Below, in pieces: positions 29,998 to 39,400 of a DNA stretch of 60,812 nucleotides (the first letter of the stretch is position 1; the number at the start of each line of letters is the position of its first letter). Below the pieces are notes generated by a model. It saw only the letters and a program-made list of their open reading frames with translations, was not told the DNA's origin and did no database searches. The stretch is from a virus: the IMG/VR virus record IMGVR_UViG_3300008267_000069, positions 1 to 60,812 of that record, one strand, 5' to 3'. The translations under genes were made by a program, and so were the position numbers.

Positions 29998-30056
29998 ATT
30001 GACGAAAACTGAAGGCGCACCGAATATCCGTTGCGACCTATCAAGGAGACTGACAG

Positions 30057-31463
30057 ATGGCAGATTTTAGCACCATCCTGCAAACGCCCCAGATTCGGGC
30101 CATCGTGCAGGAGAACATCCTGGAGCGTGCGTTCCACGACGCTCTCTTTCCCCGCCTGCTCTTCCGTGGCGAGGCCACCGTCCAGAACTACCCGCTGAAC
30201 GTCGGTGACTCGATGGTGTTCACGGGCGCCGGCCTCATCAAGCCCAAGATGAAGCCGCTGGTTCCGGGTTCCGATCCGGCTCCGTCGAACTACCAGTTTG
30301 AGCAGTGGACCGCGACCCTCCAGCAGTACGCGGACTCCATCGACACCAACATGCCGACCAGCATCGCGGCTATCGCCAACCTGTTCCTCCGGAACGCGGC
30401 GCAGCTGGGTATGTCGGCTGGTCAGTCCCTCAACCGCATCGTGCGTGATCGCATGTACAACGCGGCTGAGTCGGGCTGGACCGTGTCGGATGGCGCTCAG
30501 GCTGCCACCAGCGCCCTGCGCGTGAAGCGCCTCAACGGCTTCACCACCGCTCGCCGTCCGGACCTGCCGACCGGCAGCGCCGTGCGCTTCTCGACCGTCA
30601 GCACCAACAACCCCCTCCCGATCACCGTCTATGACTCTGCGCTGGCCGCTCCGGTCAACGTCAACGTCATCGGCTTCTCGCCCGACATTCCGGGTGACGA
30701 GATCGGTCCTGGCGTCCTCGTCCTCTCGGCTCCCGTGACCGTGGCTGATCGTGGCTACGTCTACAGCGCCGACCGCTCCTTCATCGTTCGCGTCGGTGGC
30801 GGCAACAGCGTTGACGACATCGGCTCCAACGACACCCTGAAGCTGTCGGACATCCGCGCTGCGGTTGCCCGCTTCTGGCAGGAGAACGTTCCGGAGCATG
30901 CAGACGGCCGCTTCCACTGCCACCTTGACCCGACCGCACAGGCTCAGGTCTTCGGTGATCAGGAGTGGCGCCAGCTGCTCACCTCGCTGCCCGACTACTA
31001 CATGTACCGTCAGTTCGCCCTTGGCGAGCTGCTGAACACCGTCTTCTTCCGTAACTCGGAGTGCCCGCTGCCCGAGACGGTTGAGGGTGGTCTGACCGCG
31101 ACCTACACCCCGGACGACCCGTTCGCTGGCGAACTTTACAACGACGGAACCCCCGCCGGCGTGAAGATCCACCGCGCACTGTTCACCGGTCAGGGTGGCG
31201 TGTACGAGTACTATCAGGATCTCGCTGGTCTGATCACCGACGCTGGCCTCACCGGCAAGGTGGGCGAGCCTCGCGTGACCAACAACAGCATCGAGGTCTT
31301 CACCGAGCGGATCCAGCTGATCCTGCGCTCGCCGCTGAACCGCCTCCAGGACCAGGTTTCGACCTCCTGGAAGTTCATCGGTGACTGGCCGGTTCGCACC
31401 GACGCCACCACTGGCGATGCGGCACGCTATAAGCGTTTCGCGGTCGTGATGAGCGGCGAGTAA
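30057..31463 (+). CDS. major capsid protein
   Basis: 468 aa. Follows scaffold and precedes a strong terminator, as expected for the most abundant virion protein. N-terminal helix (FSTILQTPQIRAIVQENILERAF), an E-loop-like basic segment, long spine-like helix (IAAIANLFLRNAAQLGMSAG) and a beta-rich C-terminal half. Codon use is the most GC/C-ending of the window, consistent with high expression. The HK97 fold is inferred, not proven. Confidence 0.85.
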   Translation: MADFSTILQTPQIRAIVQENILERAFHDALFPRLLFRGEATVQNYPLNVGDSMVFTGAGLIKPKMKPLVPGSDPAPSNYQFEQWTATLQQYADSIDTNMPTSIAAIANLFLRNAAQLGMSAGQSLNRIVRDRMYNAAESGWTVSDGAQAATSALRVKRLNGFTTARRPDLPTGSAVRFSTVSTNNPLPITVYDSALAAPVNVNVIGFSPDIPGDEIGPGVLVLSAPVTVADRGYVYSADRSFIVRVGGGNSVDDIGSNDTLKLSDIRAAVARFWQENVPEHADGRFHCHLDPTAQAQVFGDQEWRQLLTSLPDYYMYRQFALGELLNTVFFRNSECPLPETVEGGLTATYTPDDPFAGELYNDGTPAGVKIHRALFTGQGGVYEYYQDLAGLITDAGLTGKVGEPRVTNNSIEVFTERIQLILRSPLNRLQDQVSTSWKFIGDWPVRTDATTGDAARYKRFAVVMSGE

Positions 31464-31472
31464 GCACACAAA

Positions 31473-31519
31473 GTGGGGCGCCCTGCCTGATCTAGATGCG
31501 GGCGCCCCACCTTCTTTTT
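31473..31519 (+). terminator. strong intrinsic terminator after capsid gene
   Basis: An 11-bp perfect stem GTGGGGCGCCC / GGGCGCCCCAC (31473-31483, 31500-31510) with a 16-base loop, then CTTCTTTTT. It begins 10 bases after the capsid stop codon. Confidence 0.85.
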
Positions 31520-31837
31520 CGCTCCACCCACGATGTGGGTTCATGTTCGGGACTTGACTGTTCCGTCTTGGAGCGATCCCGGTTGCTTGGTCACCTGTGG
31601 TGGCCCTTGTCACGGCACCGGGTTTTGCTGGTCCCTTTGTGGTCCAGCGTCGGGGCAAACCCAGCGTTTTTACGCTTGGAGCCGCCCCATCCTGCGGTGA
31701 TAGGACTCGCTCGCCTTCATGGCTCGTCGTTCGTCCTATCGGCTTTGTCTGCGGGGTCGGTCTGTTTGGGATCACTACTCCCGCCACGGGGTCGGTCACC
31801 CCGGTTAATCGTGATTCCTGTTTATGACCGGCCCCGC
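31520..31837 (+). ncRNA. candidate structured non-coding RNA, ~320 nt
   Basis: A gap without a credible gene that folds almost completely. Helices: P1 31520-26/31569-75 enclosing hairpins 31527-39 and 31548-65 (three-way junction); P2 31578-83/31617-22 with inner 31589-95/31599-605; P3 31627-31/31644-48; P4 31652-56/31684-88 with UUUU-capped AGCGT/ACGCT (31663-76); P5 31699-706/31733-40; P6 31751-62/31826-37 (12 bp, one GU) with 31768-75/31811-18 and 31787-92/31798-803. Strand cannot be proven; plus is assumed from neighbours. No match to a named RNA class is recognised. Confidence 0.6.
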
Positions 31838-31872
31838 GCCGCTTTCCCTCAGAGATGAGGATGGAGATTTCA

Positions 31873-32181
31873 ATGGGTCGTCGGCGCAAGGAAGTGGCAT
31901 CGCAGGACACCGTGGAGGCCGTCGAGGCTGACCAGGTGGACGCTGCCGCAGAGGCGCAGGCTCTGGTTGAGGCCGAGGTGCTTCCCGAGAGCGTTGCCGC
32001 GCAGGAGGGCGCTCCGGTCGCTGCTCCGACCAAGTGGGTGGTCAAGGAAGACAAGACCGTGTCGCTGTTCGGACAGATGACGCTTCTGCCTGCCGGCACA
32101 GTGGTTTCGGCAGCCTCCTATGGTCCAGCCGGATTGCGGCGTATCATGGAGCAGGGCGTGACGCTGGAGCCAGTGGCCTAG
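31873..32181 (+). CDS. hypothetical protein, 102 aa
   Basis: Starts MGRRRKEVASQDTVEAVEAD; the ATG at 31873 has ATGGAGA upstream and is preferred to the ATG at 31855. The N-terminal half is an acidic Ala/Glu-rich helix. The C-terminal half (KWVVKEDKTVSLFGQMTLLP...) is a small beta domain found after capsid genes in other phages. Possibly a capsid-associated accessory protein. Confidence 0.65.
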   Translation: MGRRRKEVASQDTVEAVEADQVDAAAEAQALVEAEVLPESVAAQEGAPVAAPTKWVVKEDKTVSLFGQMTLLPAGTVVSAASYGPAGLRRIMEQGVTLEPVA

Positions 32182-32204
32182 CAGCACGTCAGAGGAGGTG
32201 AGCC

Positions 32205-32612
32205 ATGGCGCTAACTGAAGAAGAGCAGCAGAGGACAAGGTACCACCTCGGCTACCTTAGCGTATCGCCTGCTGTTGCGCTGAACTTTGGCCTGCCTCGA
32301 CCCTCGCAGACGCTGTTCCTTGTCGAGTCGGCCATGCAGTACATCATGCCGGTGGCCGAGGACAAGGTGCGGCAGATCCTGTCCGTGATGGACGGGATTG
32401 AGTGTCGGCTGGTGGATGCTCAGACGCGCCTTGCGGCCTCGTCCATCGACAACCTGACCATGCGGCGAGACGAGCCGGATGCGCTGGAGGCTGAGTACTA
32501 CCGCTGGGGCGGACGCCTTGCAGACATCTTGGGTGTGCCGTTCTACGCCTACAGCAACCGCTACAAGCGCCATGGTGCCAAGTTCGCCGGCAGCATCCCG
32601 GTGAGGAACTAA
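32205..32612 (+). CDS. head-tail connector-type protein, 135 aa
   Basis: Helical protein (ALTEEEQQRTRYHLGYLSVS...) with Arg/Asp-rich helices and Tyr-rich end (VPFYAYSNRYKRHG). Size and place between capsid and tail completion genes suggest a head-completion or neck adaptor; no family motif is certain. Preceded by AGGAGG. Confidence 0.6.
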   Translation: MALTEEEQQRTRYHLGYLSVSPAVALNFGLPRPSQTLFLVESAMQYIMPVAEDKVRQILSVMDGIECRLVDAQTRLAASSIDNLTMRRDEPDALEAEYYRWGGRLADILGVPFYAYSNRYKRHGAKFAGSIPVRN

Positions 32613-32615
32613 GCC

Positions 32616-33164
32616 ATGGGCGCGTGCGACACGCCGCAGTTCACGCAGTTGAACGGGCTGGATTTGTCGCGCACGCTGGCACGTCAGCTCATCTCGACTG
32701 TGGACTCCTTGCGCGACCTTGCCACGCAGTTCGGGCTGCGCCCTTATGAGGTCCGGATGGTACGGACCAAGTGGAGCGGTGGCGAGCGTGGCGTGGGGCA
32801 GGAGTTTGTCGTCTTTGACGAGCCGATTCTGCCGACGCCGCTCATCATGGGATTGGACGGCGTGACTCGCATCGTACAGCCGGTGGGGCTGGACGAGATC
32901 GGTGCTTGTCAGGTCACGGAGATCTCTGGCCGGTATGCCGAGGGCTACCTGACCGGCAACGACGCAGACGGCAACCCGCTTGATCCGGACGTGCAGTACT
33001 ACTTTGAGGTGGTGTTCCCGACTCCAGGGTCGGTGACTGATGGCGCTCCTCGGCGGCGGTTCTATGCCTCCAGCGCCCCCACCTATGATGCTGGCGGCTT
33101 TCAGTGGCGAGTCAATCTGCAAAGGTCGCACAGCGACCGGCGGAACGACGGGAGTCCGTACTGA
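32616..33164 (+). CDS. hypothetical neck protein, 182 aa
   Basis: Mixed protein starting MGACDTPQFTQLNGLDLSRT; beta-rich C-terminal half (QYYFEVVFPTPGSV...RRRFYASSAPTYDAGG). In the connector gene cluster, so likely head completion or neck. The stop overlaps the next start (TGATG). Confidence 0.6.
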   Translation: MGACDTPQFTQLNGLDLSRTLARQLISTVDSLRDLATQFGLRPYEVRMVRTKWSGGERGVGQEFVVFDEPILPTPLIMGLDGVTRIVQPVGLDEIGACQVTEISGRYAEGYLTGNDADGNPLDPDVQYYFEVVFPTPGSVTDGAPRRRFYASSAPTYDAGGFQWRVNLQRSHSDRRNDGSPY

Positions 33165-33763
33165 TGGCTACGGCGCGTCGGATTATTGACACGCGCAGTC
33201 TGAGCCGCATCCCGCGTGTGCTGGAGCGATATCGGCAGGAAGTCAATCGCGAGGCATACAAGGGACTGAAGGACGTAGCCAAGTCGGCCGTGGACGTAAT
33301 GCAGATGGCTGTGAGGGCGGCGCCTCCGACGCACTATCCGTCCTCCTCGGCTCCGGTTAAGGGTAGCCGCTCCAAGTTGCCTGCCATGCCGCTGGTCAAT
33401 AATGGTGCCGTGGCTTCCGGTCGGTACTTGAAGGATTGGAAGGCCAAGCGCATGACCATGGCCGGGGTCATGGGCGTCTTGATCTACAACACCAAGGTCT
33501 ATGCGCCCAACATCGAGTACGGGCGCAAGCCAGGTCGAATGCCTCCGGTGCAAGCTATTCGGCAATGGCTGCAAAAGAAGTTCTCACTGCCCTATCGGCA
33601 AGCCAAGAAGCTGGCCTATCCTGTGGCGCGAAAAATCGCCCAGCGTGGAATTCCGGGGCGCAAGATCCTGACCGCAGAACGCACAGCAGACGCGCTGTTT
33701 TTCTATCTTGAAGAAGCCGTTGAGAAGGCAATTCAGCGGGCCGCAAGGCGGGTGTTCCCATGA
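33164..33763 (+). CDS. HK97 gp10-like tail completion protein
   Basis: 199 aa starting MATARRIIDTRSL; the ATG at 33164 on the previous stop is used rather than an upstream in-frame start. Pattern VLIYNTKVYAPNIEYGRKPG and PPVQAIRQWLQKK with a basic C-terminus is typical of gp10-like/neck1 tail-completion proteins that join tail to head. Confidence 0.7.
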   Translation: MATARRIIDTRSLSRIPRVLERYRQEVNREAYKGLKDVAKSAVDVMQMAVRAAPPTHYPSSSAPVKGSRSKLPAMPLVNNGAVASGRYLKDWKAKRMTMAGVMGVLIYNTKVYAPNIEYGRKPGRMPPVQAIRQWLQKKFSLPYRQAKKLAYPVARKIAQRGIPGRKILTAERTADALFFYLEEAVEKAIQRAARRVFP

Positions 33764-34458
33764 GTGTCTGCTGTCCGACATGCGGCGCTCCTGCTCCTGC
33801 GCCTCTTCAGCCCACGCGAAACAGCGTTCAGTTGAAGCCTGGAGCAAAGCCACAATCCGCACTCATTCGCGACCCGGAAACGCTGATTCACCTGACCGGC
33901 TATCGCGAGACGGACGTGCATACGGCCCTTGCGCGAGGTCTGGCTGAGTACATCGGGCAGCAGAGCATTGAGATCGGCGGTCGCAAGCTCCAGCTGACTA
34001 CCTACACCACTTGGGCCGAGCCGGAAGATGCCGTTCGGTACCCGTCAGCGGTGGTTGGTGCGGATGCTGGCGTTTACGACCGAGGGTTCACGCCCTCGCT
34101 CTTGACCACGATCAGCGGCAACACGCGGCTAGTCGCCTACACTGAGTTTGCTCAGGATCTGACTTTGGACGTGTGGGCGACCGATCCTAAGGAGCGGTCC
34201 TATCTTGCGGCCATGGTCGAGGAGGCGCTTAATCCCGTGGACTGGATGTACGGGATGCGGCTGATCCTGCCCTTCTACCACGCAGCCCCGGCGACCTACG
34301 AATTGCTGTCCAGCCAGTATGTGGACAGCAGCGATGATGCGATGGCCAAGTACCGTCGCGTGCAGTTCACCATCAAGGGAAACGTCACAGCCTACAGGCT
34401 GCTTGACTTTCCCGATGCATACCCACGGGCGCAGGTGGACGTTATCCAGCCCCCGTGA
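33760..34458 (+). CDS. tail terminator/completion-type protein, 232 aa
   Basis: Overlaps the previous gene by four bases. N-terminal CCPTCGAPAP could bind metal. The core (DPETLIHLTGYRETDVHTAL...YLAAMVEEALNPVDWMYG) is alpha/beta. It directly precedes the sheath gene, where tail terminator proteins are usually encoded; the assignment is by position only. Confidence 0.55.
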   Translation: MSVCCPTCGAPAPAPLQPTRNSVQLKPGAKPQSALIRDPETLIHLTGYRETDVHTALARGLAEYIGQQSIEIGGRKLQLTTYTTWAEPEDAVRYPSAVVGADAGVYDRGFTPSLLTTISGNTRLVAYTEFAQDLTLDVWATDPKERSYLAAMVEEALNPVDWMYGMRLILPFYHAAPATYELLSSQYVDSSDDAMAKYRRVQFTIKGNVTAYRLLDFPDAYPRAQVDVIQPP

Positions 34459-34491
34459 TACCTACGTCCGATAGCTAGGAGGCTTTCCCCT

Positions 34492-36450
34492 ATGAGTTTC
34501 ATCCGCCGTTTTCAGTCGTTCCCCTCGACTCAGGTCATCAGCCAGATTGAGGGCGTTGTCATTGTGGACGCTACGCCTCCTTCGACCATTGAGGGTGTCA
34601 GCACGGGCGTTGTGGGCATCGTTGGCGAGTTCGCTGACATGACCTATGCCGTCAACGTGGACGGCTCGGGCAACGTGACCACCAAGCCGCAGCCTGTTGT
34701 TGTCACCAGCGCGCAGGACATGATCAACAAGGTCGGCGGCTGGGACGCCACCCTTGGCGAGTTCGGCGGCGATGACGGCAACGGCTATGCGGCAGTCAGC
34801 GGGCGCCGTTTCAGCCAGCTTGTGATCTGCCCCGTGAACCTGGCCTCGTCCAAGGGCACCCGTCTTTGGCGCGAGCTGCCCACCAACAAGAGCGCCACCA
34901 ACGCCACTCCCATCGTGCCTATGCAGGCTGCGACGGTGGCTGCTGGCACTGAGTTCAAGCAGGGTGCAAACCGCGTCAAGCTGGGCAAGGCTGTGGCCTT
35001 CACGGGCGACATTGCCTTCGCCTCGGGCATTGATGGGCAGCAGAACGCTAGCGGACCGGCCGCGTCCGCCACCTTCCAGTGCGCGACCGGCGACTTCATC
35101 AATAAGGGCGCGCAGGCTGGTGATGCTCTTGTTGTGGGCGTCATCGGCGGCGCAGGCGTTCCCGGCACCTACCGCATCCTGAGCGTCACGGCAACCACCC
35201 TTGAGGTTGAGGCGCTTGACGGTTCTGACATCACTTGGACGACGGTTTCGGACCTGCCCTACCGCATCCACCCGGCAGCCTCGTTCGACACCTCGTCGGC
35301 TGCATACGATGCACAGAGCGGCTATCTGCTCCCGGCTCGCCCGCTGGACGCCACCATCTCTGCCGGTCAGGCTCTCGCTGCTACGGTGGCGGCCCCGGCC
35401 GGAACGGCATCTGCTTGGGCACCCTTGAGCGGCCTGCGGCTCGGTACGATGCCGGGCGCTGGTGGCGCTCTGACCTACACCGCAGCGGTGCAGGCTCCCA
35501 ACGCAGCGACCTCGTCCTCGCTTGAGGCTCTCTACAGCGAGTGCTTTGACGCACTGCTGGCAGACTCGACGCCTGCTCGCGATATCTCGATCCTGTTCGC
35601 GGCACGGACCAGCGACGTGATCCGGTCGGCCCTTCGCACGCACGTTCTTTCGGCGTCCTCGCAGGGCGTGGGCCGAATGGCGGTTGTGTCGCCGGCCATC
35701 TCTCAGGTGACTGAGGCTACCGTGCTGGGAGACGCGGCCCCCGGCGTGGGCGCAACCCGCAGCGAGCGAGTTGTCTACTGCTGGCCTGGCGTGAAGGTGC
35801 AGCAGCCCGCAGCGGTTGGGTACTCCATTCAGAAGGCGGATGGCACCTACACCAGCGACGGCGTCCTTGACGTGCGGGCCGACTCGTTCATGGCCAGCAT
35901 CCTGTCGAACCTCGCAGCAGAGCGAAACCCCGGTCAGGCCACTGATCCGGTCCCGCTGTGTCTTGCTCCCATCCTCGGGTTCCAGAGCGGCAGCCTGCCT
36001 GCCTTCTCGATGACCAGCTACATCCAGTTCAAGCAGAACGGCGTTGCGGCCATTCGCTTTGATCGGACGGCTGGCACCGTGTTCCAGAGCGGCATCACCT
36101 CCTCGATCACCTCGGGCGAGAAGAACATCAACCGCCGCCGGATGGCTGACGAGATTCAGGACTCGCTGGCTGCCGCCTACGAGAAGTACACCAAACTGCC
36201 CCTGACCACGGCGCTCAAGGACACCATCGACTCCGAGACGGTGGCCTACCTCAACGGCCTGCTCTCGCCCAACAATCCGGCAGCGCAGCGCATTGAGGCG
36301 TACAGTGTGGACAGCCGGTCGGGCAACACGCCTGAACTGTCGGCGCAGGGCATCCATGTGGTGATCGTGCGAGTCCGTATGCTGGCTACGGCGGATGACA
36401 TCGTCCTCCAGGCTGAAGTTGGTCCCAACGTCAACATCGCAACTGCCTAA
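34492..36450 (+). CDS. contractile tail sheath protein
   Basis: 652 aa. The C-terminal domain has the sheath signature: YIQFKQNGVAAIRFDRTAGT...FQSGITSSITSGEKNINRRR followed by MADEIQDSLAAAYEKY. The N-terminus (STIEGVSTGVVGIVGEFADM) is the usual sheath start, and a variable insertion fills residues 110-270. It forms the outer, contracting layer of the tail and is the main evidence for a myovirus. The matching tube gene is 17 kb downstream, an unusual separation. Confidence 0.9.
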   Translation: MSFIRRFQSFPSTQVISQIEGVVIVDATPPSTIEGVSTGVVGIVGEFADMTYAVNVDGSGNVTTKPQPVVVTSAQDMINKVGGWDATLGEFGGDDGNGYAAVSGRRFSQLVICPVNLASSKGTRLWRELPTNKSATNATPIVPMQAATVAAGTEFKQGANRVKLGKAVAFTGDIAFASGIDGQQNASGPAASATFQCATGDFINKGAQAGDALVVGVIGGAGVPGTYRILSVTATTLEVEALDGSDITWTTVSDLPYRIHPAASFDTSSAAYDAQSGYLLPARPLDATISAGQALAATVAAPAGTASAWAPLSGLRLGTMPGAGGALTYTAAVQAPNAATSSSLEALYSECFDALLADSTPARDISILFAARTSDVIRSALRTHVLSASSQGVGRMAVVSPAISQVTEATVLGDAAPGVGATRSERVVYCWPGVKVQQPAAVGYSIQKADGTYTSDGVLDVRADSFMASILSNLAAERNPGQATDPVPLCLAPILGFQSGSLPAFSMTSYIQFKQNGVAAIRFDRTAGTVFQSGITSSITSGEKNINRRRMADEIQDSLAAAYEKYTKLPLTTALKDTIDSETVAYLNGLLSPNNPAAQRIEAYSVDSRSGNTPELSAQGIHVVIVRVRMLATADDIVLQAEVGPNVNIATA

Positions 36451-36496
36451 GCCCCCGCTCTGACCTTATCCGCGACCTGCGCGAGGCTTTTTGAAC

Positions 36497-39400
36497 ATGT
36501 CCAAGACACTGATCCGCAACAACAGTCAGTCGCCCATTACGCTGCCGCCGCCTTACACGGGGATTATTGCCCCTGGTGATGCAGTGGTGCTGGATGAGGC
36601 GCCTAGCGTCGTTACGGAAAAGATCGGCATTGTTCCTGAGTTGATCAACTACCTGATCGTGACGCAGGTACCGGCTTCTCAGCCGAATGATGGTCATACA
36701 CGCGATGCTGCGGCAGAGGGAATTGCGGATGCGCTGTCGGCCTTGACGGTGCCGCTGGATCTGAATGGTCAGAAGATCGTCAATCTGGCAACGCCAACCG
36801 CTGACCATGACGCGGCCACCAAGGAATATGTGGACGCACATGGCGGTGGCGGTGGTGGCGGCACGGTCACCAATGTCAGCAGCACCAACGCCTACCTCAC
36901 GGTGGCAAACGGTACCACGACTCCGCAGCTGACCGTCAACGTCGGCACCGGAGCCAGTGATGTTGCAGCAGGAACTGACGCCCGATTCAATCCGGCACCC
37001 TCTACTGCTGGTGCCGTCGTTTACGATACGGGTTCGGCGTATGCGGAAACGGCTGCGGGAGCTGTTGGGCAGGTTCTTAAGGTGGGTGCGGGCGGGCTTC
37101 CGGAGTGGGCTGCCGACAGTACTGCTCCTTCTGGCCCTGCTGGCGGTTCTCTTGCTGGTACTTACCCCGATCCGTCGATTGCGCCGGGCGCTATCAGTGA
37201 TGCGGAAGTAAGCGTCACCGCAGCGATTGCCACCAGCAAGCTGTCGGGCCTGCTGACGGACATCACCGGCAACGGTCTCTCCTCGGCTATTGCGGCAGGC
37301 ACGCTTCCGGCGCGCACCTACTACGTTGCGGTCAACGGCAACGACCTGAACGACGGCTCGCTCTCTGCGCCGTTTGCCACCATTCAGGCCGCCCATGACG
37401 AGGCGGCAACGGCCTATCCGGCCGGCGAGATGGTGCAGATTCTGGTTGGCCCTGGATCCTTCACGGGCAACCTCAACCTGACTCGCTACAACACGATGAT
37501 TCAAGGCGTGGGCCACCGCGCCGAGATGTTCGCCACGCGCCTTGTGGGCAGCGTGCTGGTCAATCCCTCGACGGCCTCTGACAAGTTTGGGCATCAGGTG
37601 GGGATTGCTGGTTGCTTCATCAGCAACAGCAGCACGGCGGCAACGGTTCGGGCCTCCGGGTCGGGCCTCTACTCGCTGATCCTCAACGACTGCTATCTCT
37701 ACAGCAACAACGCAGCCGCAACGGCTTCTGCGTTTTCTTGCGATGCGACTAACGCTAGCCGACCGCGCATCATCGCCAACGAGTGCATTCTGGCGACTGA
37801 GGCAGCTGGTCCCAGCATCATGCAGCTGGATCGTGGCGATGTCCGCATGGACGCCACGCAGATCCGCCACAACAGCAGCGTGACTTCTGGCTCGGCTGGC
37901 TCGGGTGTGGTTGTCGCCAACGACGCGACTCTGTGGCTCAACGGCTCGCTGGTTGAGACGCGGACCCGTGACTCGGCCATTAATGCGACAGGCGCATCGG
38001 CTGGCGTGAAACTGCTGCTGACCAACTCGGGTGTGACGGCAGCCTACGCAGGGGCTGAGAACACCACGCACGGCATCACGGTCAACAACAGCACTGGCGT
38101 TGCGGCGCTGCTGTATCAGGTTTCGTTCAACGTCGCAGATGTTTCGGCTGGCGTGTACGCCATCAACGGCAGCGCGCCTGCGGTTGTGACCTACGCCGAC
38201 GTGAGCTTCCAGTACGGCACCAACTCGGCCATCGCTCCTGCGGTTCTGGCCACGGCGCTGGCTCAGACTGAGGTTCACGGCACGATGGTGCTGCCTTCGC
38301 TTGCAGCAGCATCGCTGCCGCTGAAGGTGGACGCCAACAAGCAGGTCAAGGCCGAGGCCATCAGCCTGTCTGGCGCAGAGGTGTCTGGCACTCTGACGGT
38401 GGGCAAGGGCGGCACCGGGATCTCGACCACGCCGCCTGCTGGTTCAGTGGCCTACGGCAACGGCTCCACGCAGGCGTACACGGCAGTTGGCACCTCGGGC
38501 CAGCCGCTGCTGTCCGCTGGCACGGGAACCCCTGCATTCGGCTCTCTGGATCTGAGCGTTGCTGGCAACGTGACGGGCGTCCTGCCTGAGGCCAATCAGG
38601 CTGATCAGACGATGGGCGGTGACGCCTCGGGCAGCACTAGCAGCATGACCGTGACGGGCCTTCAGGGTCGCCCGATGGCAGCCACGGCCCCGGCCTCCGG
38701 TCAGGTGGTGGCTTGGTCCGGTTCTGCATGGGAGCCGGCAACGGTTGCCACTGGCGGTGGGGGCGGCGGCGCTTCCGGTCTGGCCTACTACTTCAACGGC
38801 AACACGGCAGGCGAGGCACCGATCTATGCGGTTGGCGACAAGCAGATGTCGCTGTCGTTTGACACGCTGGGCGGGCAGTACAACACGGGTGCGGTCACGG
38901 CTCCTGCGCTTGGCACGGAAGCGGTCCTCGCGCAGTTCATCACCAATGTCGGTGAGCCTGGGGCGACCACGATTCCCCCCGGCATCTGGGACTTCAACTT
39001 CTATCTGCTGTCCTCGGTGGCAAGCGGAACGCAGTTCCGGGTGCGCCTCTACAAGTGGGATGGGTCGACCCTCACGGAGCTGTCGCAGTCGCCCTCTGAC
39101 TTTGTGGTGATTGACAACGCAGGGCCGGCCCCGGCACAGTTCACGGCCACGCTGTACGTTGAGCAGGCCATTTTGACTGTTTCGGATCGTCTGGTTGCTC
39201 AGATCGAGATCAGCAGCGTTGACGCCACGACGGGTCGGACTGTCACTGGATACTTCAACGGCAACACGCCTTCGCACGTTCACACCTCCATCGGCGCTCC
39301 TGGCGGCACGGGTGTGGTCAAGGTTGTGGATGGCGTGATTCAGACGCCGGCAACTGGAATCAACAATGCTGATGTGGCCGCCGATGCGGCTATCGTCGTC

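Noticed and set aside
31496-31858. Plus-strand frames in the structured RNA region
   Set aside because: No ribosome binding site and no protein-like composition; the strong nested pairing explains the sequence better.
29994-32099. 701-aa open frame on the minus strand across the capsid gene
   Set aside because: It runs antisense to the capsid gene and the structured RNA, with Arg/Val/Gly-rich translation and no ribosome binding site. It is a product of GC-rich third positions.
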